Both the position numbers and the translations under genes were made by a program. The notes beneath the pieces were generated by a model that worked only from the letters and a program-made list of their open reading frames with translations, made no database searches and had not been told where the DNA came from. DNA of 64,000 nt from Candidatus Flexifilum affinis (lineage in GTDB: Bacteria; Chloroflexota; Anaerolineae; Aggregatilineales; Phototrophicaceae), in NCBI GenBank assembly GCA_016713325.1, contig JADJPJ010000004.1:372001-436000 (forward strand), given 5' to 3'. Positions 8,877 to 18,192 of this stretch are shown here, in pieces. Within the stretch, counting starts at the first letter, position 1, and each line of letters begins with the position of its first letter.

Positions 8877-9353
8877 ATGTTTCGTTTCTTACGCAAGCCG
8901 CTGGGACTTTTCTGCATGGCAGCGCTGGTCGGAAGCATCGGCTTTTCGGCCCTGGCCCAGGACGCGTCGGATTCTTCCGCTGATGAAAACCGGGCGCTGA
9001 TCACCGCCTATTTCGAGGCGATCAGCGGAAAAGAGAAGCCGACATCGCTGCAGGAACAGTACATCGCCGACAGTGACCAGGCGCTGAAGGACCACATCGA
9101 TATGTTCGAAGCCGCCTTCCCGCGCTATGAACTGATCATCGAAGACCTGATCGCCGAGGGTGATCGCGTGGCGGTGCGTGCCACCTTTCGCGGGACACAT
9201 CAAGGGGAGTTCGCGGGGACTCCGGCGACCGGCGTCGAGGTCGAGATCCCGGTATTTCTGATCTACCGCGTTGAAGATGGCCTGATCGTCGAACACTGGA
9301 TGCAGGCGGACGTGATGGGTTTGATGCAGCAGCTCGGCGCCATTCCGGCGTAG
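8877..9353 (+). CDS. Secreted SnoaL-like / ester-cyclase-fold protein
   Basis: A 158-residue protein with a clear signal peptide (basic MFRFLRK, hydrophobic stretch, ALAQD cleavage region near residue 28). The mature part follows the SnoaL/NTF2 pattern: ENRALITAYFEAISGKE, then HIDMFEAAFPRYELIIEDLIAEGDRVAVR, FRGTHQGEFAGTPATG and IEHW-like HWMQADVMGLM. Such domains serve as cyclases, isomerases or binding folds; no specific reaction can be assigned. AAGGAG lies before the ATG. It follows the SARP gene by 114 bases, with the direct repeats between, so it may be a SARP target. A strong hairpin follows it. Confidence 0.75.
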   Translation: MFRFLRKPLGLFCMAALVGSIGFSALAQDASDSSADENRALITAYFEAISGKEKPTSLQEQYIADSDQALKDHIDMFEAAFPRYELIIEDLIAEGDRVAVRATFRGTHQGEFAGTPATGVEVEIPVFLIYRVEDGLIVEHWMQADVMGLMQQLGAIPA

Positions 9354-9384
9354 CCAGCACGCCGGCATCACTAATCAGTCCGAC

Positions 9385-9417
9385 ATGATGTGGGGCAGAA
9401 TGCCTGCCCCACATCAT
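9385..9417 (+). terminator. Perfect 14-bp stem-loop
   Basis: Two 14-base arms (ATGATGTGGGGCAG and its exact complement) flank a five-base loop, 31 bases past the SnoaL-like gene. There is no T tract, so it may be a factor-independent terminator of non-classical form or an mRNA-stabilising structure. Confidence 0.55.
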
Positions 9418-9497
9418 CGCATTGAAGCTCGTGTCCAGATGGCGCTGATCGTGCGATTGGCGCCCTTCAGGTCCAGTCACTTCTATTGGGGGACATA

Positions 9498-10553
9498 ATG
9501 ACGCTCAAGGCGCCGCTGCGCGTAGGTGTGGTTGGCTGTGGATGGCAGGGAGGAGAACTGACGAAAGCCGTGCTGCGGCTCGAGAGCTTACGACTGGCCG
9601 CGTGCGCCGATCCGGATCAGGCAGCGGCGAACCGGGTCGCCGCGCTGGGGATCAACGTGACCACACATATTTCGTGCGAGGCGCTGCTGGTTGAGAGCGA
9701 GGTGGATGCGGTGCTGATCGCCACGCCGCACCATGTTCTTGGTCCTGCGACTCTGGCGGTGGTGCAAGCAGGCAAGCATGTCATGGTCGAGAAGCCACTC
9801 GCCCTCAACGAGAGAGAAGCGGCGCAGATCGAGCGGGCTGTCGCCGACGCCGGGGTCTGCTATCTGGCGGGTTACTCGATGCGCTTTTCGATGGGCCAGG
9901 TTGTGAAAGATCTGCTGGTTGCCGGGGCAGTGGGCACCGTGCGGGCGATCAGCGCCAGCATGGGGATTGGACCGCTGAATGAGGGGTGGGCCGCATATCC
10001 GGAAACGGGAGGCGGCCCGCTCCTGTACGTGGGCTCGCATCTGATCGACATGGTGCTATGGTTCGTCGAGGATGAACCGATCATGGTCCAGGCCAGCGTC
10101 GAGCATCGGCCCGACACGGGCGCCGACCAGACAGCAGCGTTCCGCGTCCACTTTGCAAAGGGCGCTGTCGCTCAGTGTCTGACCACGCAGGCGACTGCCG
10201 GTTTCTTCTATGATTTTCACATCTGGGGCAGCGACGGCGACATTGCGCTGCGCGGACGCAACTTCCTGCAGTACGACATAGAAGTCGTGAGTCGCGTCAT
10301 GAATGCCTACAAGGACCCGGCTATCCTGCGGCCGATGGTCTGGCTTGACAACGCCCAGAAGATGCTGGTCCCGGAGCTGGAGGCGTTTGCCGATGCTATT
10401 CTGAACGGGAGCGTCCCACCCGTGACGATCGCCGACGGTCGGCGGGTGCTGCGCATGCTGGATGCAGTGCTGCTCTCATCACAGCACCACCAGCCGATCG
10501 GTCTCGGCTTCTCGTCCAGAGAACTCGCTGACCTGCATCAGGCCGCAACCTAA
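9498..10553 (+). CDS. Gfo/Idh/MocA-family oxidoreductase
   Basis: About 351 residues. The N-terminal Rossmann domain has VGVVGCGWQGG and the family's EKP motif (VEKPLAL, near residue 97), with a typical IATPHHVL strand before it. The C-terminal part has the substrate-binding pattern GGGPLLYVGSHLIDMVLWF, in which His/Asp residues usually bind the sugar. Members oxidise or reduce hydroxyl groups on sugars, inositols or related compounds with NAD(P). I chose the ATG at 9498, preceded by a GGGGG run, over an in-frame TTG at 9486. It stands alone and converges on the cyclase gene; substrate unknown. Confidence 0.85.
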   Translation: MTLKAPLRVGVVGCGWQGGELTKAVLRLESLRLAACADPDQAAANRVAALGINVTTHISCEALLVESEVDAVLIATPHHVLGPATLAVVQAGKHVMVEKPLALNEREAAQIERAVADAGVCYLAGYSMRFSMGQVVKDLLVAGAVGTVRAISASMGIGPLNEGWAAYPETGGGPLLYVGSHLIDMVLWFVEDEPIMVQASVEHRPDTGADQTAAFRVHFAKGAVAQCLTTQATAGFFYDFHIWGSDGDIALRGRNFLQYDIEVVSRVMNAYKDPAILRPMVWLDNAQKMLVPELEAFADAILNGSVPPVTIADGRRVLRMLDAVLLSSQHHQPIGLGFSSRELADLHQAAT

Positions 10554-10585
10554 GTACAACCACAAAGATTGTGACGGGTGTGGAT

Positions 10586-10640
10586 GTAGGGGCGAGGCGG
10601 TGCCTCGCCCGCCGGTCCAGACCCACCGGATCGCCCCTAC
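10586..10640. repeat. Nested GC-rich palindromic repeat
   Basis: A 55-base element with perfect 10-base inverted ends (GTAGGGGCGA and TCGCCCCTAC) encloses an inner hairpin (GGGCGAGGC and GCCTCGCCC). Related pieces occur at 16475, 18166, 31591 and 52512, so it looks like a dispersed REP/MITE-type intergenic repeat. It lies between two convergent genes and may also end transcription. Confidence 0.6.
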
Positions 10641-10705
10641 GGAAAAAATCGTCTTTCTCATCTTGTTGAGGTGCTAGAGCCCTGGATTGACCCATGGTTT
10701 CGCCC

Positions 10706-13700
10706 TTAAAGGCTGGCTATCAGACCGGCGATTCCTTCATCCAGCGGATGAGCGGTGATCACCATCGGTGCGTTCTCCACCATCTTGCTTCGTAATTGCT
10801 CGGCGTCCCGGCGGGTGGAGGCGGCCGCCTCCGGATGGCCCGCCACAAAATCCGCTCCTTGGCGGGCGCGCTGCAAGGCGCCATCGCCGATGAGGATCTC
10901 GGCGGCGACGACCAGCGCCTCCAGCTTGGCGGGACGTGCATCGTCGGGCATCAGCAGGCGCGCGCTCTCTTGCCAATAGGCGGCCGCTGCTTTACGCTCC
11001 TCCTTTTGATGAGCGATGCGCGCCAGCCAGAACAGCGCGTGCGTCTGCCGCCAGTAGCCGGTCTCGCGAGCGCGGGCCAGGACTGCCACGAACTGCCGCT
11101 CGGCTTCGGCATGGCGGCCTTCAATCCAGGTCAGACACGCCTGATGGTAGCGCGCATCCTGGCGCAGCGAATCCCTGGCTTCCGCCTCAATGATGGGCAG
11201 CGCCTGGGCAAACAGATCGCGCGCCGCCTCAAGCCGGCCCAATCCCATCTCCAGAATGCTGAGGCGAAGCTGAACGTCGGCCCTGTTGATCGCTTCGTCG
11301 GGGGCTTCGTAAAGCGCCAGGGCTGTCGTGTAGGCGTCGCGAGCCTGGGTCACGCTGCCGCTATCGCGCTCGACGTCGCCAAGGATGCTGTGACCGTAAC
11401 CCCGATTGGAAGGAGTCATAAACTCGTAGTCGAGCGCCAGATACTCGCGCAGGTGGGCGCGCGCCGAGTCGTAGAGGCCCTGCTGGAGCTCGTTGTCCGC
11501 CAGATCGCGCAGGGAGATGCTGACCTCTTCCTGGTTGTCAATCTCGCGCTGCAGTTCAAGCGCCTCGGTGAGCAGGACATGGCCTTCACGCAGCGCGCCG
11601 ATGTGCTGGAGCGAGGAGCCGAGGTTGGACTGTGACGCACCGACCCCCCAGCGGTCGCCGGTCTCGCGCCGGACCGCAATAGCTTGACGGAAATAGTCGA
11701 TACCCTCCTGGTACGCGCCTAACTGGGTGGAATTTCGCCCGAGGTTATGCAGCGCGATTCCCACCCCGCGCGGACGCCCCTGCTCTCGGCTCATCGCCAG
11801 GCTTTGCAGAAAATAGGTCCGCGCCTCGACAAACTGACCGTTCCAGGTTGCGACATTGCCCAGATTGTTGGATGCGTCGCTGATTCCGGTCTTATCGCCG
11901 TCCTGGCGGGCGATGGTGATGCTTTGCATCAGGAAATCGCGCGCCCGATGCCCTTCACCTCGATGGTAAGCCAGTACGCCCAGCGCATTCAGGACCCGGG
12001 TTTGACCGAGCCGGCTGCCAACCGCGATGTAGGTCTGCAAGCAGGCCTCCCAATGCGCTTCGGCAGGTGGAAACTCGCCCTTGTACCAGTTTGTGACGCC
12101 GAGCTGCATCTGCACGTCGGCCACATCTTCAAGCGCTCCGGCTTCCTGGAGGATGGGAATGGCCCGCAAAAAGTGCATCTGCGCCGCGTCATAGTCGCTT
12201 TCCAGCAGCGCGATCGTTCCGACGAAATACATGGCGCGCCCCACCGCGATACGATCATTGGACTCTTCGGCGCGGCTCAGCGACTCGGTCGCCGTGGCCA
12301 ACGCCCCCGCGTTATCTCCCAGGTGGCGCAGCGCGACTGCCTTGTAACGGAGCAGGGTAATCCGTTGCGAGGCCTGAGGCTCCAGCCGGCTCAGGGCACG
12401 ATCGATCAGCCGGATTGCGTCGCGGTATTCGGCCTGCACGTTGATCAGAGGTTGTACCAGACGGAGCAAATGCACCAGTTCCGGGCCGAATTCCGCGGCG
12501 GCGTGCCAGTGCTCCATCAGTGCGTAATCCTGCGCGCCCTCGTCCGGGCCATAGATGGACTCAATCGCTTCCGCCGCCAACCGGTGCAATGCCTTGAGCC
12601 GCTCCTGCGCCTGCATGTCATAGGCTGCATCGCGCAGCAGGGCGTGACGGAAGAGATAGCGGATCTCGTCCAGGGCGGACCAGATCGCTTCGCGCTCGGC
12701 GGCATGGATCGACGGCACTTCCGCCTCGCGCAGCATTCGAGAGAGGACCATGACGTCGAATTCGCGGCCCAGCACCGACGCCGTCTGCACCACGGTCTTC
12801 ACCTGGGCCGCCAATCGGTCCAGCCGGGCGATCAGCACCCCGTTCACTCCGGCCGGAATTTCGGCACCGGCACCTTCGCGCAGATCCCAGCCGTCCGCCG
12901 ATTCGCTCAACGCCCCACGCTCCTGAAGATCCAGCACCAACTGCTCGGTGAAGAACGGATTGCCCTCAGCGCGCTCGCGGATGAAGCGCGCCAGCGTCTC
13001 ACCGACAGGCCCTCCCAACTCCGCTTGCACTACCGCACGAATGCCTTCGTCACTGAGCCGGTTCAGGTCGATAGTGTGGACGGGCACCCCACCGACGTTG
13101 GAGATGATCTTCGGGGTACCGTCGTCGTTGTACCGGCTGGTCAGCAGCAGTGCCAGCGGGCGGTCGTCGAGGTTGTAGGTGAGCTGCTGTATGGCGCGGA
13201 CGGAGAGCGCATCGAGCCACTGGGCGTCTTCGAGGTGCAGGATCAGCGGCCCGCGGCTGCTCATGACACGTGCCCAGGTCTTGATGGCCGTGATCTGGTT
13301 CTCGGCACGCGTTCGTTCTTCGGCCAACGCAAACGACGAACCGGGAATGATCAGCCCCACCAGCGCGGCAAGGTAGGACTGGGTGCGCACCAGTTCCTCG
13401 CGCAGATCGGCATCGGCCAATGTCAGCAGATCCTGAAACGCCGCCTCGAAAGCGGCGCGGTTCGACTCTTCGTTCTGTTCACGGCGCTGCCCGAAGGCGG
13501 GTCGCAGAAAATAGCTGAACGCAGCCAAAGGCTGGCGGTTCAGCACATCGGCCTGGCCGACGAACCAGGCGACCCCCGGCATCGACTGCAGATGTTGCTG
13601 CATCTCGAAGGCCAGACGGCTCTTGCCTATACCCGGCTCGCCGTAGAGATAGAGGATCCCGGCATGTCGACCTTCGAAGATCGGCTGGAGGGCCGCCTGG

Positions 13701-15064
13701 GCCTGCGCCAGTTCTCCTTCCCGCCCGATCAACGGGGTGGTGTAGAAACGATCCTCGAAAGAGCGATCGCGCCGACCGATCAGTTCGAATACCTGGATCG
13801 GCTGCGCCTTGCCTTTAACCTGGATCGAGGGAAGGGGGCGGAGCTCGAAGTCGACCAGACGGGCGCCAAACAGCGCCTCGCTGACAAGGATGGCCCCCGG
13901 ATCAGCCCGGCTCATGAGACGCGCGGAAAGATTGACCTCGTCGCCCAGCGCCCCATAAGTCCTTCGCGCCGACCCACCGTAGGCTCCGGTGCGCACGATC
14001 CCCCGGCTGATTCCGATCTGGACGGGTTCAAACCCGCCGATCTGCGCAATCTGCTCGCGCATATCGATCGCGGCGTTGAGCGCCCGCGCCGGGTCGTCTT
14101 CGTGGGCGAAGGGTGCCCCAAAAGCAGCGTAGAGGTAGCTACCCTTGTCTCCGATCGTCAACTGGAGCACGCTCCCCTCGTAACGCTCGACGACGCGCTG
14201 TACGACCTGCACAAGACCATCCAGCCGGGCTTGGGCATCAACTTCCACGTCGTAGTCGATGCCTGCAAAACGGAGGAACAGCGTCGTTACGGGTCGCAAT
14301 TCGATTGGAAATTCGTTCAGACCAGTCTGGATCTGACGCGCGAGAGCGGGCAGCAGCCAGGGCAGCAGCAGCGCGTCGGGAATATCGACCGCGTCGCCTG
14401 AGACTGTAACGGCAATAGGAGGATGCAGGCCGGGCAGATCGGCCAATTCCAGGACGGCGAACGCTTCGCCGTCTTCTTCTCGCCATTCGCGTATGGCCAG
14501 CACTGTCGGAACGCGTTCGAGGGTCACATTATCCACCAGAATTTCGCCAGGCTCGGCCAGCCCCTCGCCAGCGGCCAGTCGCGCGACGGTCTGACCGGCC
14601 AGGGCATCGATTCGCTGAATGGCTGGATCGCCGACGACGAAGCGCCGAGTCATACCGCTGGTCACGGCAACCTTCAACCGGAGCAAGGCATCGCCGTCCG
14701 GCAGCGTGATGCGTTCAACGTCCTGCATCGCTTTCAGGAGGGCCGTGCCGCAGGTTACCGCCCGCTCAGCCGCCGCATCGCCGCCGAACCAGCAGGTGAT
14801 GGCGTCGCCGGCGAAGCCGATGATCGACCCCCCAAACCGGTTGACCTGTGCGATCAGCGCGTCGTATACGCGGTTGAGGTGGATGGCCAGTTCCTCGGCT
14901 CCACGTCGTGCGCCAAGTGCAGAGCGCAACCGCTCGGTAATCGGTGTGAAGCCGGAAATATCGGCGAACAGTGCCGAGCCATCGGCTGATTGGAGTAAGG
15001 ATTCGCCGGCGACAAGCGCATGGAGCCGGTCGGGTGGCAGGTAAGCAGCCCCGGAAGTCGACAT
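10706..15064 (-). CDS. Tandem class III adenylyl/guanylyl cyclase with ATPase and TPR region (soluble-cyclase-like)
   Basis: A 1452-residue protein. The first cyclase domain (about 25-205) keeps both metal-binding aspartates (FADISGF with Asp35, FAGDAIT with Asp87). The second (about 255-435) lacks the first Asp (FLRFAG) but keeps GDKGSY and GDEVNLSAR, where Asn and Arg four residues apart match the transition-state pair of class III cyclases. So one active site could form between the two domains, as in soluble adenylyl cyclase. Then come a P-loop (GEPGIGKSRLAFE), Walker B (LILHLEDAQWLD) and a long TPR region (repeated NLGN/NLGR helices). AAGGAT precedes the ATG. Product (cAMP or cGMP) and signal are not evident. 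Confidence 0.85.
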   Translation of the reverse strand: MSTSGAAYLPPDRLHALVAGESLLQSADGSALFADISGFTPITERLRSALGARRGAEELAIHLNRVYDALIAQVNRFGGSIIGFAGDAITCWFGGDAAAERAVTCGTALLKAMQDVERITLPDGDALLRLKVAVTSGMTRRFVVGDPAIQRIDALAGQTVARLAAGEGLAEPGEILVDNVTLERVPTVLAIREWREEDGEAFAVLELADLPGLHPPIAVTVSGDAVDIPDALLLPWLLPALARQIQTGLNEFPIELRPVTTLFLRFAGIDYDVEVDAQARLDGLVQVVQRVVERYEGSVLQLTIGDKGSYLYAAFGAPFAHEDDPARALNAAIDMREQIAQIGGFEPVQIGISRGIVRTGAYGGSARRTYGALGDEVNLSARLMSRADPGAILVSEALFGARLVDFELRPLPSIQVKGKAQPIQVFELIGRRDRSFEDRFYTTPLIGREGELAQAQAALQPIFEGRHAGILYLYGEPGIGKSRLAFEMQQHLQSMPGVAWFVGQADVLNRQPLAAFSYFLRPAFGQRREQNEESNRAAFEAAFQDLLTLADADLREELVRTQSYLAALVGLIIPGSSFALAEERTRAENQITAIKTWARVMSSRGPLILHLEDAQWLDALSVRAIQQLTYNLDDRPLALLLTSRYNDDGTPKIISNVGGVPVHTIDLNRLSDEGIRAVVQAELGGPVGETLARFIRERAEGNPFFTEQLVLDLQERGALSESADGWDLREGAGAEIPAGVNGVLIARLDRLAAQVKTVVQTASVLGREFDVMVLSRMLREAEVPSIHAAEREAIWSALDEIRYLFRHALLRDAAYDMQAQERLKALHRLAAEAIESIYGPDEGAQDYALMEHWHAAAEFGPELVHLLRLVQPLINVQAEYRDAIRLIDRALSRLEPQASQRITLLRYKAVALRHLGDNAGALATATESLSRAEESNDRIAVGRAMYFVGTIALLESDYDAAQMHFLRAIPILQEAGALEDVADVQMQLGVTNWYKGEFPPAEAHWEACLQTYIAVGSRLGQTRVLNALGVLAYHRGEGHRARDFLMQSITIARQDGDKTGISDASNNLGNVATWNGQFVEARTYFLQSLAMSREQGRPRGVGIALHNLGRNSTQLGAYQEGIDYFRQAIAVRRETGDRWGVGASQSNLGSSLQHIGALREGHVLLTEALELQREIDNQEEVSISLRDLADNELQQGLYDSARAHLREYLALDYEFMTPSNRGYGHSILGDVERDSGSVTQARDAYTTALALYEAPDEAINRADVQLRLSILEMGLGRLEAARDLFAQALPIIEAEARDSLRQDARYHQACLTWIEGRHAEAERQFVAVLARARETGYWRQTHALFWLARIAHQKEERKAAAAYWQESARLLMPDDARPAKLEALVVAAEILIGDGALQRARQGADFVAGHPEAAASTRRDAEQLRSKMVENAPMVITAHPLDEGIAGLIASL

Positions 15065-15256
15065 CTATCCATCCTTTTTCGCACCATTGATTTTCAACAG
15101 TATATGCCCAATTACCAGGTGGCCCGATGTGCCTGAAGTCGCCGACGCAAACTGAGAAGGACGTCCTCTCATTTCAGCGATGTTTGTCATTCGCCAACGC
15201 CCACGCGGGTCGGGTATCGTTGAGAAGTGAACCCATCATCGTCGGAGGAGTGTGCA

Positions 15257-16456
15257 ATGGCGCAGCAGACTGCGGATGTGATCATCATTGGCGGTGGCAT
15301 CACCGGGACGAGTGCGGCGTACCAGCTCGCGCTGCGCGGTCAGCGCGTCATTTTGCTCGAAAAGACGGCTATCGCCGCGGGCGGTACCGGGCGCACCGGT
15401 GGCATTCTGCGCCAGCACTACTCCAACACGATCACGGCGCGCATGGCCATGCTGTCGCTCAAAGTGTGGGCCGACTTCGACAACGTGGTGGGCGGTGAAG
15501 TCGGCTTCCAGCGCACCGGGGCGCTGTTCATCGTCGACAAGCGCGACGAAGAAGGGCTGAAGGCTAACATCGCGCTCCAGAAAGGGGTGGGCATCAATAC
15601 CGACTTCCTGGATGCTGACTCTCTGCGCGAACTGGTCCCCTACCTGAATGTCGAAGACCTGGGCGGCGGCGCTTACGAACCGGACGCCGGTTGCGCCGAT
15701 GGCTCGATGGCGGCCAATGCCTTCGCCAAACGCGCCCGCGATCTGGGTGCCTCGGTGCTTCAGGGTGTGAAGGTGACCCGCATTCTGACGCAGGGCAGTC
15801 GTGTGACCGGCGTCGAAACGGACCAGGGCGAGTTCAGCGCGCCGGTGGTGATCAATGCCGCCGGGCCGTGGGGCGCGGTTCTGGCCGAAACCGTCGGCTA
15901 TGACGTGCCGGTCGAGGCCAGCCGCCACCAGATTTCGGTGTTCCGCCAGCCGGAGGGAACGCTGCCGAAAGGGCACCCAATGATCGGCGACTTCGTGCAG
16001 GGCTTCTACATGCGCCCGGAGACGGGGCGGATTTCGCTGGCCGGTTCGCTGGAGGCGACCGAGGCGGCGCACCGCGTCGATCCGGACAACTATGTCGAGA
16101 CCGTGGATATGGACTTCAACGCCGACATGGCCGAGCGCACCGAACACCGCATGCCGCTGATGGGCGAGGCGAGCGTCGGCAAGGGCTGGGCCGGGTTGTA
16201 CGACGTGTCGCCGGACTGGTCCCCGGTGCTCGGCCGCATGCCGGGGCTGGACGGGTTCGTCTGCGCCTTCGGCTGGAGCGGCAGCGGCTTCAAGATGGGG
16301 CCGGTCGTCGGCGAAATGCTGGCCGATCTGGCGACGGGCGAACAGCGCTGCCCGATCGACCCGCACATTTTCCGCTTCGAGCGGTTCGCGGAGGGCGATC
16401 TGGTCAAGGGGCAGTACGCCTACAGCATTATCGGGTGCAGGTGGGGGCGGCGTTGA
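15257..16456 (+). CDS. FAD-dependent amine/amino-acid oxidoreductase (DAO; sarcosine oxidase beta/DadA-like)
   Basis: About 399 residues of the DAO fold. VIIIGGGITGTSAAYQL near residue 6 is the FAD-binding motif, INAAGPWG is the second FAD-contact motif, and GLYDVSPDWSPVLGRMPG followed by GFGWSGSG-like FGWSGSGFKMGP matches the C-terminal end of sarcosine- and glycine-oxidase relatives. It should oxidise a secondary or primary amino acid; the substrate is unknown. The ATG at 15257 was chosen for its GGAGGAG ribosome site. It converges on the minus-strand catabolic block, whose hydantoinase, creatinase-like and amidohydrolase genes could supply an N-methyl amino acid. Confidence 0.85.
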   Translation: MAQQTADVIIIGGGITGTSAAYQLALRGQRVILLEKTAIAAGGTGRTGGILRQHYSNTITARMAMLSLKVWADFDNVVGGEVGFQRTGALFIVDKRDEEGLKANIALQKGVGINTDFLDADSLRELVPYLNVEDLGGGAYEPDAGCADGSMAANAFAKRARDLGASVLQGVKVTRILTQGSRVTGVETDQGEFSAPVVINAAGPWGAVLAETVGYDVPVEASRHQISVFRQPEGTLPKGHPMIGDFVQGFYMRPETGRISLAGSLEATEAAHRVDPDNYVETVDMDFNADMAERTEHRMPLMGEASVGKGWAGLYDVSPDWSPVLGRMPGLDGFVCAFGWSGSGFKMGPVVGEMLADLATGEQRCPIDPHIFRFERFAEGDLVKGQYAYSIIGCRWGRR

Positions 16457-16474
16457 AACCGCGGGGCCAGTACA

Positions 16475-16496
16475 GGGACGAGGCATGCCTCGTCCC
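16475..16496. repeat. Perfect 22-bp palindrome, related to the intergenic repeat family
   Basis: The arms GGGACGAGGCA and TGCCTCGTCCC form an unbroken palindrome. Its arm resembles the inner arm of the repeat at 10586, and downstream CGGTGCACCA...AGACCGG resembles the rest of that element. Confidence 0.55.
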
Positions 16497-16524
16497 CGGT
16501 GCACCATTTGCGCCAGACCGGGTC

Positions 16525-16540
16525 GGGGGGGGGGGGGGGG
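16525..16540 (+). repeat. Homopolymer of sixteen G
   Basis: Sixteen consecutive G residues lie in the gap between two convergent genes, straight after a piece of the palindromic repeat. Nothing else of the kind occurs in the window. It may be a slippage tract, a quadruplex-prone sequence or a sequencing artefact. Confidence 0.8.
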
Positions 16541-16561
16541 ACCCAACGTGTCGGATGAAGA

Positions 16562-16597
16562 GGGTGTGACCTGAGAGCCGTTTCCCAGGTCACGCCC
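16562..16597. terminator. Stem-loop between convergent genes
   Basis: GGGTGTGACCTG pairs with CAGGTCACGCCC (12 base pairs, one G-U). It lies just past the minus-strand carboxypeptidase and about 105 bases past the FAD oxidoreductase, so it could end transcription from both sides. T tracts are short. Confidence 0.5.
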
Positions 16598-16604
16598 CTT
16601 CGCG

Positions 16605-18143
16605 TTACTGCGGCAGTTGATAGAGGTCAGTGAACTTCTCGCGCAGATACTTCAGATACGGCCCCACGGTCAGCGGCTGTCCGCTGGTGCGGACCAGCAA
16701 TTCTTCCCCGCTGTAGGCGCGGCCATGGCGGTAGATGTTCTCCGTCAGCCAGCCGAGCAGGGGCATGTAGTCGCCGGCGGCCAGCGAGTCGTCCAGGCCG
16801 GGCGTGTCGCGGCGGGCGGCCTCCAGGAATTGCAGGGACATGACATTGCCGACGGTGTAGCCAGGGAAGGAACCGAAGCCGCCGCCGGACCAGTGGACGT
16901 CCTGCAGCACACCGCGTGAATCATCCGGCGGTGTGACGTCGAGGTACTCCTTCATTTTGGCATTCCAGACCTCCGGCAGATCCGGCACCTTGATGCTGCC
17001 GTCGAGCAGGCCGAGTTCCAGTTCCACGCGCAGCATGATGTGCAGGTTGTACGTCACCTCGTCGGCCTCGACGCGGATCAGGCTGGGGGCCACGCGGTTG
17101 ACGGCGCGGTACATGAATTCCGGCGTGACGTCGGCGGTCTGCTCAGGGAAGACTTCGCGGAAACGGTCGAAATGGCATTCCCAGAAGGCCTGGCTGCGGC
17201 CGACGACGTTCTCCCAGAGGCGCGACTGCGACTCATGGACGCCGTAGCTGGTGCCGCCGACCGGGTACTTGCCCAGGAAGTCGATGGTCAGCGGGGTGCG
17301 GGTCAGAGATGGGTCCACGCCCTGCTCGTAGAGCGCGTGGCCGGTCTCGTGCAGCGTGCCATAGAGCGCCATGGGGAAGTAGTTGAGCGAATAGCGCGTG
17401 GTGATGCGCACGTCCTGCCGGGTGAAGGAGATTTCGAAGGGATGTGGCGCGATATCCAACCGGCCCCGGTTCAGGTCATAACCGACCTTCTGCGCCATTT
17501 CCAGGCCGAAAGCCCGCTGTTTGTCGAGCGGGTATTCGTAGGACCAGAGGTTCTTCTCCAGCGGTCGGTCGTGGGCGACGATGGCGCGCAGCAGGGGGAT
17601 GATCCCCGTCTTCAGTCCCTCGAACAGGGTCTTGAGCTTGGCCGCGGTCATGCTCGGCTCGTATTCGAAGACCAGCGCGTCGAACGGATGATCTTCGTAG
17701 CCGATGGCATCGGCCTGCCAGCGCGCCAGATCGACCTGCTGCTGCAAGTAGGGCATGAAGCTCTTGAAGTCGTTGTTCTTTTTGGCTTCGGCCCACACGC
17801 CTTCGCTGACCGGCTCCAGCGCCGCTTTTTTGCCGACCAGGTCCAGGGGCAGGCAGCGGATGATGTCGTAGTACTGCCGCGTCTGCCGCACGGCGCGCAC
17901 GCGGTAGCTGTCCGGGTCTTCGCCCTGGATCTCGGCTTCGACGGCGTCGAGCAGGCGGGCGGTCTTGTCGCTGATGAAGTGCTCCTGCGACAGCTTCGAC
18001 AGAGTGGCCAGCTGGTAGCCGCGCGTCTCGGCGCCGCCGGGCGGCATCTGGGTGCGGGCGTCCCACTTGAGGATGGAGATGGCGTTGAGAATGTCGCTGA
18101 GTTCGGCGATGTGCACCGCGAATTGTTCGTAAGCTAAAGTCAT
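16605..18143 (-). CDS. M32 family metallocarboxypeptidase (carboxypeptidase Taq-like)
   Basis: A 512-residue protein of full family length. The zinc motif HETGH lies at 265-269, and HESQSR near 303-308, a hallmark of M32. The N terminus (LSDILNAISILKWDARTQMP) and C terminus (LRAKF-like YLREKFTDLYQL) are also typical. M32 enzymes remove C-terminal residues from peptides in the cytoplasm; no signal peptide is seen. All expected catalytic residues are present. It is the last gene of the long minus-strand block, 49 bases after the SDR gene, and would complete peptide breakdown there. Confidence 0.9.
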   Translation of the reverse strand: MTLAYEQFAVHIAELSDILNAISILKWDARTQMPPGGAETRGYQLATLSKLSQEHFISDKTARLLDAVEAEIQGEDPDSYRVRAVRQTRQYYDIIRCLPLDLVGKKAALEPVSEGVWAEAKKNNDFKSFMPYLQQQVDLARWQADAIGYEDHPFDALVFEYEPSMTAAKLKTLFEGLKTGIIPLLRAIVAHDRPLEKNLWSYEYPLDKQRAFGLEMAQKVGYDLNRGRLDIAPHPFEISFTRQDVRITTRYSLNYFPMALYGTLHETGHALYEQGVDPSLTRTPLTIDFLGKYPVGGTSYGVHESQSRLWENVVGRSQAFWECHFDRFREVFPEQTADVTPEFMYRAVNRVAPSLIRVEADEVTYNLHIMLRVELELGLLDGSIKVPDLPEVWNAKMKEYLDVTPPDDSRGVLQDVHWSGGGFGSFPGYTVGNVMSLQFLEAARRDTPGLDDSLAAGDYMPLLGWLTENIYRHGRAYSGEELLVRTSGQPLTVGPYLKYLREKFTDLYQLPQ

Positions 18144-18165
18144 GGTTCTGCCTTTGCCGGACTCG

Positions 18166-18186
18166 CCATGGCGTGTCCCTACGGAT
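18166..18186. repeat. Degenerate piece of the palindromic repeat family
   Basis: CGCCATGGCG followed by TGTCCCTACGG resembles the right end of the 10586 element (CGCCCCTACGG). It fills most of the 49-base gap between the SDR and M32 genes. Confidence 0.35.
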
Positions 18187-18192
18187 GACCTG

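Noticed and set aside
11747..14401. A very long plus-strand open frame inside the cyclase gene
   Set aside because: The opposite strand encodes the cyclase-ATPase-TPR protein with all motifs; this frame has none and is a GC-rich shadow.
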